Shown here: in pieces, positions 53,601 through 61,800 of the stretch
Layout of the letters: each line of letters starts with the position of its first letter
Numbering within the stretch: position 1 is the stretch's first letter
Assembly (NCBI RefSeq): GCF_000712135.1
Contig: NZ_JOOE01000004.1
Coordinates: forward strand, 560,501-624,500
Direction of reading: 5' to 3'
Length of the DNA stretch: 64,000 nucleotides
DNA from: Sphingomonas sp. UNC305MFCol5.2
GTDB taxonomy: Bacteria; Pseudomonadota; Alphaproteobacteria; Sphingomonadales; Sphingomonadaceae
The notes under the pieces: generated by a model
What the model saw: the letters and a program-made list of their open reading frames with translations, nothing else
Told to the model about the DNA's origin: nothing
Database searches by the model: none
Translations under genes and position numbers: made by a program

Positions 53601-53716
53601 GCGCCTCCGTTCGCCCTGAGCTTGTCGAAGGGCGCCTTGCCGCTGGCGGTTGGCTTAGTGGAGAGGCGTGCTTCGACAAGCTCAGCACGAACCGATTTTT
53701 GGCGAGCGCGGATCAT
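50612..53716 (-). CDS. Glycoside hydrolase family 35 beta-galactosidase, exported
   Basis: 1034 aa from ATG 53716, which overlaps the rhaM stop (ATGA). The catalytic barrel has GFNTVAFYFDWGFHSPKKGV, the acid/base Glu in GPYVNAELTRGGFPGWL and the nucleophile Glu in GFLAEFGGGWFDYWG, then several beta-sandwich domains to the C-terminus. It releases galactose from RG-I side chains. Oddity: residues 8-40 are encoded by a paired palindromic repeat and precede the true hydrophobic signal core (ICAALLAAASLLALPATAQ), giving an unusually long n-region. No start codon exists between the repeat and the core, so the repeat must be translated. Confidence 0.92.
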   Translation of the reverse strand: MIRARQKSVRAELVEARLSTKPTASGKAPFDKLRANGGAWICAALLAAASLLALPATAQEARQTANFHAPVKTFGRVSYDARSLMIDGKRTIIWSSEMHAFRLPSPDLWRDVLQKMKASGFNTVAFYFDWGFHSPKKGVYDFSGIRDIDRLLTMAEEEGLWVITRAGPYVNAELTRGGFPGWLVNQRGRARTDDPEYLAASDEWLTRVNAIIARHQINGDGKGHRGNVILHQIENELALTTPAQRRYMDHLYAKARADGITVPLFHNDQGRNGYWVPEDSKVEKTVPGPNDMYAFDGYPGGTCTVNGKPTRGSAAPDWGYYGPGGAKGGASASPNTPGFLAEFGGGWFDYWGSNGGYECNAIQRGRRFQRVFYGTNLANGISIQSFYMGFGGTSWGWLPAPVVFTSYDYGSALSETREVRPKAEELKQLGGLIAAVPDLAGMVPAGPVQISSDKVQVYHNKSPETDARFLLVTHKPSNGQTSDRFTFTADLPDGRYTLPMQLDGFDAKWLVAGVNLGGQRLVYSTSELQTILKQDGRDIALLYGREGEAGETVLRYSSEPKVTVLEGGATSTFDTKGDLKLSYAHRGLTRIRISGGGRPDLLLLIGDEAEGAKFWHAGDTLVRGPALVRSAKAAKGMLALIGDTKETTPLEIWASGSIRSATWNGARIATTRTQSGSVTATASLAAPIDFPLPALTDWRVAAGSPEADPGFDDRDWQKIDNRAYASITARADGQPNMLMDAYGFHEGDVWYRGRFTGTPDAERLKLHYGAGGAGLLQVFLDGKLIGQDEIPAGLPRPITTGAPGFLLPDAARVPGEHVLSVMVRNNGHNWDLDADDFHKEARGLVSASIEPVAGPSFAVPIAWKINGRGEDLADPVRGVANNGGLDGERRGWYLPGFDDRSWKSAAVPTAQATPGTSWYRTSFDLAVPKGQDATIGLAFGDTSKPRSPVAYRVLIFVNGWNMGQFIAHVGPQRVFPIPEGILNHRGRNHIALAVTSDGAPGNALEAVKLVTLRNVKGGLPVRMVTAPAAPAELK
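53609..53692. repeat. REP-like inverted pair inside the GH35 gene
   Basis: GTTCGCCCTGAGCTTGTCG (53609-53627) and its inverted partner CTTCGACAAGCTCAGCACG (53671-53689), about 40 bases apart. This is the well-known sphingomonad/proteobacterial REP type TTCGACAAGCTCAG. Here it lies within coding sequence and yields the peptides VRAELVEA and FDKLRANG. Confidence 0.85.
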
Positions 53717-54030
53717 GGCAGGTGGAACACAGGCTTGAGCGCCCATTCCCTCGGTTTGTTGTCCGGTTCGACTTCCATCAGCGGAGCCATGTAATCCCAC
53801 CATTTCCGCATCACCGGATGCTCGGGGAGCGCTTCGCGGCTGTTATCTTCCGTGAGCTTGAGCACTGCGAACAGGGCATTGGTCTCCTCATCGAGGAAGA
53901 TCGAATAGTCGCGGATCCCGCTATGATGGAGCAGTTCCGCCAGTTCGGGCCAGATCGCGTCGTGGCGCGCCTTATATTCGTCGACGACGCCGGGCTTCAG
54001 CTGCATCTTGAATGCGTGAATGGTCGTCAT
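53713..54030 (-). CDS. rhaM: L-rhamnose mutarotase
   Basis: 105 aa ferredoxin-like fold enzyme that interconverts alpha- and beta-L-rhamnose. Family blocks: FKMQLKPGVVDEYKARHDAI with the catalytic His in KARHD, IRDYSIFLDEETNALFAVLK, and HPVMRKWWDYMAPLMEVEPD. Length is exactly that of RhaM. It shows the cell uses the rhamnose liberated from RG-I. First gene of a coupled unit with GH35 downstream. The 68-base gap before it contains a candidate operator. Confidence 0.96.
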   Translation of the reverse strand: MTTIHAFKMQLKPGVVDEYKARHDAIWPELAELLHHSGIRDYSIFLDEETNALFAVLKLTEDNSREALPEHPVMRKWWDYMAPLMEVEPDNKPREWALKPVFHLP

Positions 54031-54044
54031 GCCCTCTCCTGAAG

Positions 54045-54057
54045 CCCATTATGTGGG
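54045..54057. promoter_or_regulatory. Candidate operator upstream of rhaM
   Basis: CCCA-TTATG-TGGG, an inverted repeat 15 bases before the rhaM start, on the template between GH28 and rhaM. Its minus-strand reading GTCCCACATA resembles GTTCCACATA near 44208-44217 upstream of the GPH transporter and PL22. Such arms would suit an IclR-type regulator, but this is inference. Confidence 0.35.
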
Positions 54058-54098
54058 ACTTAACTGCAGTATATGGATAGTCGAGTAGAGACGCGGCG

Positions 54099-55556
54099 TC
54101 AAACCTGGTCCGGCCAATATTGTGCGTCCTCGGCTCGCGCCACGGTGTCGTCGAGCAGGATTGACGGGCGCGGATCGCCGCCGTCGCGCGACAGGCGCAA
54201 GTGCTTGACCTCCAGCCCCGTCACATGGCGCGCCCATAAGCCCCAGGCCGGAGTGGGGCCGAACATGCTCGGTTCGGGATAGGCATCCGCCAGCTCAAGC
54301 GGGCTCTCGGGCACCGGTTCGGAATAGCCGCCGCGAAAGCCGAGATCGATATCGCGCAGCTGGACGCATTCGATCGGGTAGTCGGGCAGCCCGGCGAGGG
54401 TCGCGGCAAAGCGCGGATCGATGCCCGTCGCTTTCAGCCCGCGCACCTCGATATTTCGCATCGCCCCAATCTGCGTCCCTTCGGGCCCGCGCAGCCGAGC
54501 GCCGAGGCGGAGGAACAATGGCGCGGTGGTCACGTCCGTCATTTCGATATTCTCGGCGAGCACGTCTTCGATTCCGCCGCCGTCGACTGTCTCCAGCGCG
54601 AGCCCGCGGCTGCGTTCGAAGCGGCAATTGGCGATGCGGATGCGGCGGAAATCGCCGTTGCTCTCGGTGCCGAGTTTGATCCGGCCGGTGACGCGGTCGC
54701 GGTCAGGCGAAAGTTCCTGGGTTCGTTGACGGGTGCCGTCGAGCATCGTGCCGAGATCGAAGCCGCTGACCTGGCAGTCGCGAATCTCGATGTCCTCGCA
54801 TGACGAGCGTCTGCCGAGCCCGAGGCTGGTCTTCAGCACGATCGCGTCGTCGTTGGGCGTGTTGACCCGGCAGCGCTCGATGCGCGCACGGCGCACGCAA
54901 TCGAGATCGAGACCGTCGCGATTGGTGTCGATATCCAGATCGCCGATGTCGAGCCCGTCGACTTCGCTCGCCAGCATCGCGAAATGCCCGCCCTTGAAGA
55001 TGCTGAAGCCGTCGAGTTTCACCCGCTTGCAATGCGCCAGCGCGATCGCCTTGTTGCCCATGCCCTGCATCGCCTGCCGCGAGCGCTCGAGCTTGTCGAT
55101 ATCGGCGGCGGGCATGCTCGCCATCGACAGCGGTCGTTCGCCCGCCTGCTTGCTCCACGGCGTGCCGGGGCCGTTGCGCGTTAGGCCCAGCCCGAGGATT
55201 CTGCCTTTGCCGAGGATCGCAATATCCTCGGCATGCTCCGCCCAGATCAGGCTGTTGTGCCAATGGCTATGGCCGAAATCCTGATAGAGTTGCGGCCCGC
55301 GCTCCTCGGGCGGATCATAGGCGCCGAGCGGGCCCTTCTCGGCGGCGATGAGCGTGGCACCGTCTTCGATCACGAGCGTGACGCGGCTCTTCAGCCGGAT
55401 CGAGAAGCTGAGATATTGGCCCGGCGGCAGGATCACCATCCCGCCGCCCGCGGCCTCGGCGGCGAGGATCGCGACGTTGATCGCGGGCGAATCGAGCGCG
55501 ACGCCGTCGCCCTTCGCGCCGTGATCGCGGACGTCGAAGACGTGGCCGGTCCGCAT
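54099..55556 (-). CDS. GH28-family polygalacturonase-like protein, no signal peptide
   Basis: 485 aa parallel beta-helix. It opens directly with FDVRDHGAKGDGVALDSPAI, the usual GH28 N-terminal repeat, and has no leader, so it should be cytoplasmic. Catalytic aspartates appear in NRDGLDLD and NDDAIVLKTS. After that the canonical GHG histidine motif is not visible: the corresponding region reads VTGRIKLGTESNGDF, with RIK and a G-T-E-S version of the substrate loop. It may be an exo-acting enzyme on RG-I or galacturonide oligomers, or a divergent subfamily. Its start overlaps the CE12 stop by one base. Confidence 0.85.
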   Translation of the reverse strand: MRTGHVFDVRDHGAKGDGVALDSPAINVAILAAEAAGGGMVILPPGQYLSFSIRLKSRVTLVIEDGATLIAAEKGPLGAYDPPEERGPQLYQDFGHSHWHNSLIWAEHAEDIAILGKGRILGLGLTRNGPGTPWSKQAGERPLSMASMPAADIDKLERSRQAMQGMGNKAIALAHCKRVKLDGFSIFKGGHFAMLASEVDGLDIGDLDIDTNRDGLDLDCVRRARIERCRVNTPNDDAIVLKTSLGLGRRSSCEDIEIRDCQVSGFDLGTMLDGTRQRTQELSPDRDRVTGRIKLGTESNGDFRRIRIANCRFERSRGLALETVDGGGIEDVLAENIEMTDVTTAPLFLRLGARLRGPEGTQIGAMRNIEVRGLKATGIDPRFAATLAGLPDYPIECVQLRDIDLGFRGGYSEPVPESPLELADAYPEPSMFGPTPAWGLWARHVTGLEVKHLRLSRDGGDPRPSILLDDTVARAEDAQYWPDQV

Positions 55557-56758
55557 CAGCTTCCCGCGGGTCGGACGTCGCTCTCCGCGAGGCTCGGGGC
55601 GATCACGCCTTCGCTGAGGTTCGGCCTTGCCGCGTCGAAGCTGCGCGCGCCCGACTTCAGATATACCGCCAGCTCCGGTACCTGTGTCGCGATTTCGGCC
55701 GCCACCGCGCGGGCGAGGAACCAGGCGCCGGGATTGTTGTGATGTGTCCGGTCCTTGCCGCCGTCGTTGAACAGCGTCGCGGCCTGTGTCTCGCCGAGCG
55801 CCTCGTACAGCGCCACCGTGCGCTCTTGGAGATCGAGCAGCGGGATGTTCTCCTCGCGCGCCACCTTCCGCGCCGCCTCGCCATATTCGGCGAGCGTTCG
55901 CTTCACCTTGCCATCGGGCGCGTAATTCCGCCGCTCGGGCGAGGTCACCAGCACCGGATGCGCCCCACGCCGCCGCGCCTCGGCGATATAGGTGCGCAGC
56001 CAGGCGGGGTAGGTGATCTGCGGGTCGGCATAGGTCTGCGGCCAGTTGGCCTTCTGGTCGTTATGCCCGAACTGGATCAGCAGCCAGTCGCCCGGCTTCA
56101 CCAGCGACAGCAATTTGTCGAAGCGCAGTTCGGTCACGAACGACTTCAAGGTCTCGCCCGATTCCGCATGGTTCGCGACCGCCACATCGGGGCCGAACAG
56201 GGCCGGCAGCATCTGTCCCCAGCTCGCCGCGGGCTCCGAACGCTGGTCGGTCACGGTCGAATCGCCGGCGAGGAAGACCGTGGGCACCGTCACCGGCTCG
56301 ATATCGATCGAGGCGACGCGCGGATCGCCGAGGAATTCGAGTGTGAGCTTGTCGTCCCAGGTGTAGCTGCCCGCCTCGCGGCTCTTGAGCTTGACCTGCG
56401 TTCCACCCGGAGCATTGGCCGGGGGCGGGGTGAGCTGCGCGTTGCGGACGTTCACGATGAAGCTCGCGGTGACATATTGGCCGGGCTTCGTCGTGATGTC
56501 GCGCAGCATCAGCCGGCGCGATTCGGCCTTCACCGTGACCCGCCCGCCGAGACGCACCGTCACGCGGTAATTGCCTTCGGGCACCGCGGCGGAGAACAGG
56601 AATTCCTTGCCCCGCCGCTCGGGCTCGTAGCCGAAGCCGCCCTGTTCGTACGGTTTGCTCGCTGCCACCGCGACGCGGCCGGTGGTGCGCTTCGGGGGCT
56701 CGAGGTCGAAACGGAGCGGGGCCTGGGTCATCGCCATCTGAAGTGCGATCAGCAGCAT
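55556..56758 (-). CDS. Rhamnogalacturonan acetylesterase-like SGNH hydrolase (CE12), with N-terminal beta domain
   Basis: 400 aa. A short hydrophobic start (MLLIALQMAMTQA) is a possible signal. Residues 15-155 are a beta-sandwich resembling a carbohydrate-binding domain (GNYRVTVRLGGRVTVKAESR, KLTLEFLGDPRVASIDIEPV). The SGNH esterase core follows: Ser in FLAGDSTVTDQ, NHAESGETLKSF, FGHNDQK and the D-x-x-H of KDRTHHNNPGA. It removes acetyl groups from the RG-I backbone so that lyases can act. Four bases after the PL11 gene and one-base overlap with GH28. Confidence 0.88.
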   Translation of the reverse strand: MLLIALQMAMTQAPLRFDLEPPKRTTGRVAVAASKPYEQGGFGYEPERRGKEFLFSAAVPEGNYRVTVRLGGRVTVKAESRRLMLRDITTKPGQYVTASFIVNVRNAQLTPPPANAPGGTQVKLKSREAGSYTWDDKLTLEFLGDPRVASIDIEPVTVPTVFLAGDSTVTDQRSEPAASWGQMLPALFGPDVAVANHAESGETLKSFVTELRFDKLLSLVKPGDWLLIQFGHNDQKANWPQTYADPQITYPAWLRTYIAEARRRGAHPVLVTSPERRNYAPDGKVKRTLAEYGEAARKVAREENIPLLDLQERTVALYEALGETQAATLFNDGGKDRTHHNNPGAWFLARAVAAEIATQVPELAVYLKSGARSFDAARPNLSEGVIAPSLAESDVRPAGS

Positions 56759-56762
56759 GGCC

Positions 56763-58631
56763 TCATTTCGCCCCGAGGAAATACGAGGTGTGCGGCGGCT
56801 GGTTGTACGCGGTGTTCTGCCATGCCACGCCGAGGCGATAGACCGGATCGTGCATCAGCGTCACGATGCGTTCGCTGGTGGGGATCGGCGTTTCGTAGAT
56901 GCGCAGCTCGGTGCTGTCAGCGCTCGGCACCACCAGTTCCTCGCGCCAGTCGCCGAGGATGTCGGCGGAAAGCGACGGGTTTTGCTTGGTCCCGTTGTTC
57001 GAGACCACGCCCGGCGGATCGAGCAGCAATTGCTCGGTGCCGTTGGTCCAGTCCCATTTGGTGATCTTCTTGCCGTCGAGCAGCTCGCGCAGGCGGTCGC
57101 CGTCCCACCAGATGCCGAAATTGGCCGCGCGCGGATGTCCGCCGGGGATGATTTTCCCCTTCACGTCGTAGAGCTCGCGCGAATTGCTCGCCCAGGCTTC
57201 GGCGCCGGGGTGGCGCGGATCGATGTCGATCGCGATGCCGCGGCCGGTATCCTTGTCGGCGGGCGTCGACCACAGGATCGCGCCTGTCCTGGCGTCGAGC
57301 ATCGCCGCGCCGCGATTACCGCTCATCCGCATCGTCTCGTGGACGCCGAACTTCTCGAGCCCCGGCCGGGTCGGATCGAGGTCCGAGAGGTGCATCGCGT
57401 CGCCATGCCCGAGCCCTGACGACCACAGCCCCTTGCCATTGTCGTCGATTATCATCGATCCGTAGAACACTTCGTCTCGCCCATCGCCGTCGACATCGGC
57501 GACCGAGAGCTGGTGGTTGCCCTGTCCGCCGAACTTCTCATTGCCCGGGGTCGCGCTGTCGAACAGCCAGCGCATGCTGAGCTTGCCGTTTCGATAGTCC
57601 CATGCGGCGGCGGTCGAGCGGGCATAATAGCCGCGCCCGAAGACGAGGCTCGGCCGGTGCCCGTCGAGATAAGCAACGCCGGCGAGATAGCGCTCCGAGC
57701 GGTTGCCATAGCCGTCGCCCCAGGTCGCCTTCATCTGGTCATAGGTCGGGTTGTCGCCGCTCGGATCGCGCGCCGGGGCATAAGGCGCGGAGGCGAGCGC
57801 GCGGCCGGTGCGCCCATCGAACACGGTCAGATATTCGGGGCCCTTGAGGATGCGGCCCTTGAGCTCGGAGACCTTCTTGCCGTCGGGCAGCAATTTGGCG
57901 CCGGTGCGGTCGTCGATGGCGACTTCGCCTTCGCGGCTGGTCCAGCTGGCCTGCGGATCGCCGAGCGTCCGATTGGTACCGTCCACGGTGCCATCGGCGG
58001 TCTTCATCGCGATCTCGGCCTTGCCGTCGCCGTCGAGGTCATAGACCATGAACTGGGTGTAGTGCGCGCCCGAGCGGATGTTGGGGCCGAGGTCGATCCG
58101 CCACAATTTCTTGCCCTCCAGCGTATAGGCGTCGAGCAAGGTCGCGCCGGTATCGCCCGAAAAGGCATTGTCCTTGGCGATCGTCGGATACCATTTGACG
58201 ATCAGCTCGTACCGCCCGTCGCCGTCGAGATCGCCGACCGAGGCGTCGTTGGCGGTGTAGGCATAGGTCTCGCCGTCCGCGGTGCGCCGGTCGGCCGGCT
58301 TGTCGAGCGGGATCGCGAGATAGCCGTTCGCCCAGACGGTCGCGCCCGTGTCACGCGCGGCGAGCGCATAATGCGAAGTCGCGGTGCCGGTCTTGTCGAG
58401 ATAACTCGTCGCCGCGTTGCCGGCGATCTTCGCGATCTGTTTGCCGTCGCGATAAAGCGTGAAGCGCGCGCCTTTCGCGTCGGTCGCGAGCAGCCGCCAC
58501 GAGACATGGTTGCCGCCGCCGGTGGCCGGCACCGCGACCAGCCCGCGGTCGAGCCGTTCGACTTGCCGCCCCGCCACCACGGGCGCTGCCTGCGCCGGAA
58601 TCGCCGATGCGATGATGAGTGCCGCCAGCAC
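56763..58631 (-). CDS. Rhamnogalacturonan lyase (PL11), exported
   Basis: 622 aa eight-bladed propeller. It cleaves the rhamnose-galacturonate backbone of RG-I. QVERLDRGLVAVPATGGGNH, DGETYAYTANDASVGDLDGD and repeated calcium loops (DLDGDGRYELIVKWYPT, DLDGDGKAEIAMKTADGT, DVDGDGRDEVFYGSMI) are characteristic; the C-terminus is VYRLGVAWQNTAYNQPPHTS. Start: GTG 58631 has GGGGAG six bases upstream and leads straight into a signal core (LAALIIASAIPAQA). A GTG at 58709 would add 26 residues without a ribosome site. It heads the PL11-CE12-GH28 unit. Confidence 0.93.
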   Translation of the reverse strand: MLAALIIASAIPAQAAPVVAGRQVERLDRGLVAVPATGGGNHVSWRLLATDAKGARFTLYRDGKQIAKIAGNAATSYLDKTGTATSHYALAARDTGATVWANGYLAIPLDKPADRRTADGETYAYTANDASVGDLDGDGRYELIVKWYPTIAKDNAFSGDTGATLLDAYTLEGKKLWRIDLGPNIRSGAHYTQFMVYDLDGDGKAEIAMKTADGTVDGTNRTLGDPQASWTSREGEVAIDDRTGAKLLPDGKKVSELKGRILKGPEYLTVFDGRTGRALASAPYAPARDPSGDNPTYDQMKATWGDGYGNRSERYLAGVAYLDGHRPSLVFGRGYYARSTAAAWDYRNGKLSMRWLFDSATPGNEKFGGQGNHQLSVADVDGDGRDEVFYGSMIIDDNGKGLWSSGLGHGDAMHLSDLDPTRPGLEKFGVHETMRMSGNRGAAMLDARTGAILWSTPADKDTGRGIAIDIDPRHPGAEAWASNSRELYDVKGKIIPGGHPRAANFGIWWDGDRLRELLDGKKITKWDWTNGTEQLLLDPPGVVSNNGTKQNPSLSADILGDWREELVVPSADSTELRIYETPIPTSERIVTLMHDPVYRLGVAWQNTAYNQPPHTSYFLGAK

Positions 58632-58746
58632 GAATCTCTCCCCGATCTGTTTTGCGGCAAAGCTGCTCCCGGTGGCAGGCGGAGTCAACAAGTTCCCATT
58701 TAATGGCACGGAGATTTACATTTCGGGATTGTGTCCCCACGCAAAA

Positions 58747-58773
58747 CGGGCCGCGATCACTGATCGCAGCCCG
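58747..58773 (-). terminator. Hairpin terminator, second of two after the TonB receptor
   Basis: On the minus strand CGGGCTGCGATCA pairs with TGATCGCGGCCCG and is followed by TTTTGCG. One mismatch in the stem. It lies downstream of the receptor gene and upstream of PL11, so it should separate or attenuate the two transcripts. Confidence 0.7.
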
Positions 58774-58799
58774 CTCATTTGCGTGATGATCGAAAAGAT

Positions 58800-58825
58800 G
58801 CGGGCCGCCGCGAACGACGGCCCGC
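58800..58825 (-). terminator. Hairpin terminator directly after the TonB receptor
   Basis: On the minus strand GCGGGCCGTCG pairs with CGGCGGCCCGC, then ATCTTTTC. It starts about 13 bases after the receptor stop codon. Together with the next hairpin it forms a tandem terminator. Confidence 0.75.
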
Positions 58826-58837
58826 AGGAGGCAAGCC

Positions 58838-61800
58838 TCAGAACTGGAAGTTCACGCCGAAGTTGAACGTCCGTCCGATGCGGGTCTGGAACAGCGTGTC
58901 CTTGCGCTGGCTGTCGATATAGAGGTTGTTGCGCTCGTCCGTGAGGTTCTGCGCCTCGAGGATCACCTTGATGTTGTCGGTGATTGCGTAGGATGCCGAG
59001 GCGTCGACGAACAGGTTCGGCGAATTGCCCTGCAGATCGCTGCCGGTCGAGGCGGGAATGCCGCGGATGTAGCGGTCACGATAGCTGCCCGTCGCGCGGA
59101 TGCTGAACTTGCTGTCCTCGTAGAAGAGCGTGCCGCTGGCGGTGTTCTTCGAAAGGCCGATCAGGTCCGCCGTGGTGGTCACCGTCGGCACGCCGTTCAC
59201 GCTCGCCAGCACATATTGGATCGTCGAGGTCACGTGCGTGTAGTTCGCCAGCACGCCGAAATTGCCGAGGAAGCCCGGCAGGAAGTCGAGCTGGATCTGG
59301 GCATTGACCTCGACTCCGTTGAGCGGGCCGCCCGGCGTATTGACCGGCTGGCCGATCGTGAAGATCTCGGTCGGTGCGGTGTTGGTGCCGGTGAGCAGCT
59401 CCACCGGGAGCCCCAGCTGATTGAACGGGATCTGGCTGGTGACGCGCTGGACGAAGCTTTTGATGTCCTTCTTGAAATAGGCGACCGACAGCAGTGAACC
59501 GGGCTTGAAATACCACTCGAGCGCGGCATCGAAGGTGTCGGCGCGGATAGGATCGAGGAACGGATTGTTGATGTTGCCCGTGCGCGTGGTGGCGGTGATG
59601 CCGCTGGTCGGTGCGAGCTGGCCGAGTTCGGGACGCGCCAGCACCTTGGCGGCCGACAGGCGCAGGATCAAATTGTCCACCGGCTCGATCGCGACGTTGC
59701 CCGAGGGCAGCCAATCGTCATAGCCGCGCAGCACCTGGCCATATTGGCCGCGCAGATTGGTCGGCGTGGAGCCTGCCGGCGCCGATACCGAGATATAGCC
59801 CGCCGCCAGCATGTCGGTGCGGACATAGCGCACGCCGATGTCGCCACGGATCTTCACCGGGAGCTGGTCCTCGGTGTTGAACGTGGTCATCACATAGGCG
59901 CTTTTGACCTCTTCGCGGATCCGCGAAGCACCGGCACCGCAGGAGGTGCGGCAGAAGCGCACCGAATCGAAGTCGTACACGCCGTCCCATTTGTCGGGAT
60001 CGATCGCCGCCCAGCTCGCGGGCGCGCCGCGGCCGAATAGTTCGTCGAGCCCGCTGATCTGGCGCGTGATGCTGGCAAGCGTCGTGCCTGCGGGCAGCGG
60101 CCGGACGACCGTGTCGGCGGTATACGGGTTGGAGTTGTACGCATTATAGTCGCTGCGGCGGAACTGTCCGCCGATCTTGAGCTTGACGCCCTGGGCGACG
60201 TCCCAGTCGGTGTTGACTTCGGCGGTGAGATTGTCCGTCTGGTTCTTCGACGGCTTGCCCTGGAAGCTGAACCCGCCGAGCACCGTCCCGTCGGCGAGCG
60301 CGGGCGCATAAGTGAAGTTCGCCGGATTGGACACGTCGAAGCCGAAGCCGATGATCGGAGTCGCCCCGCCGTCGCGGAAATCGACCGAGAAATTGTCGGT
60401 GTCGATTGCGTCCATGAAGGTCTGGAAGCGCTTCGGGCCCCACCAGACCGACTGGTTGATCCCGAACAACGCCGTCATCTCGAAGCTGTCGTTAAAGCGG
60501 TGACGGAAGTTCAAATTGCCCTGCTTGAAGTCCGAAATCCAGTGATCGACGAGCCCTTCCGAGCGGACGTCGACGCCATCGAACAGGCCGTAGACCAGCG
60601 ATCCCTTGTCATCGAACTGGATGTCGCGCACCGACACCATCGGCTGGCCGTTGTTGGTGACGCTGCGGCCAAACGACAGGCCGAGGATATAATTGTCGCG
60701 CCGCTCGACCTCGTAGCGCGAATAGAGCGCGTCGACGCTGATGTCGGTATCGTCATCGGGCGAGAACTGCAGCGTCAGCGTGCCGCCGATGCGCTTGGTG
60801 TCCTGCTCCGAGTTCACGTAGCGCGGCAGGCGCGGCAGAAATGCCTTGGTGCCGCCGACGACGGTGATGGCGCCGGTGGTCGGGTTGGTGGTGACGGTCA
60901 CCCCGCGATTGAACGCCTCGGCAAAGGCGGCGGGGTTGCTGGTGCGCGGATTGCCCGTGCTGCAATTGCTCGCCGTCGCACCTTTCGTGCCGATCGACGG
61001 GCTGTTGTAGACAGTGCCGTTGTACGTGAAGCCGCCCACCGGCGTGCAGTAGGGGAAGGAGATCGTCGAGCCCGCCGGCGCGCCGGCCAGGGGCTGGGCG
61101 AGCCCGTTGGTGTTGGATGCCAGGATGTCTACCGCCGAATAGCCGACCTCCCGGATGTGGCGCTTCTGATAGGCGACCGAGGCGAGTACGCCGAAAGTGC
61201 CGTCGGCGAACTGCTTGGAGATGAGCAGCGAGGCGCGCGGATCGACCTTCTTGCTGATCTCGTTGTAGACGCCGCGCGCAGTCGCCGAGAGCGTGAAGTC
61301 CTTCTTGAAGTCGAGCGGCTTGGGCGCCTTGAGGTCGACAGTCGCACCGAGCGAGCCCTCTTCGACGTCCGCGGACGTGGTCTTGCGCACCGACAGCGCC
61401 GAGAAGATTTCGGTCGGGAAGACGTTGAAGTCGAAACTTCGGCCCGAATTGCCGGCGCCGTAAATATCGGACGAGCCGGTTTGCGCGGTGCCTTCCATGC
61501 CGTTGATGCGAACGCGCGTGAAGCCGGCGCCGAGGCCGCGGACCGAGATGTTGCGGCCTTCGCCGCCGTCGCCGCGCGAGAGCGCGACGCCGGGGACGCG
61601 CTGCATCGATTCGGCGAGATTGCTGTCGGGGAACTTGCCGATGTCCTCGGCGACGATCGAATCGACCGCGGCGGTCTCCTCGCGCTTTTGGTTGAGCGCG
61701 GTGTTGAGCGAGGCGCGGAAGCCCTGGACGACGATCTCGCCTTCGTCGGTCGTGTCGGGAGCCTGCTGCGCGGCCGGGGCGGGGGCGTCCTGCGCCATTG

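Noticed and set aside
53609..53692. Frameshifted or broken GH35 gene
   Set aside because: The frame is open from the coupled ATG to the stop and the signal core follows in frame, so the repeat lengthens the protein rather than breaking it.
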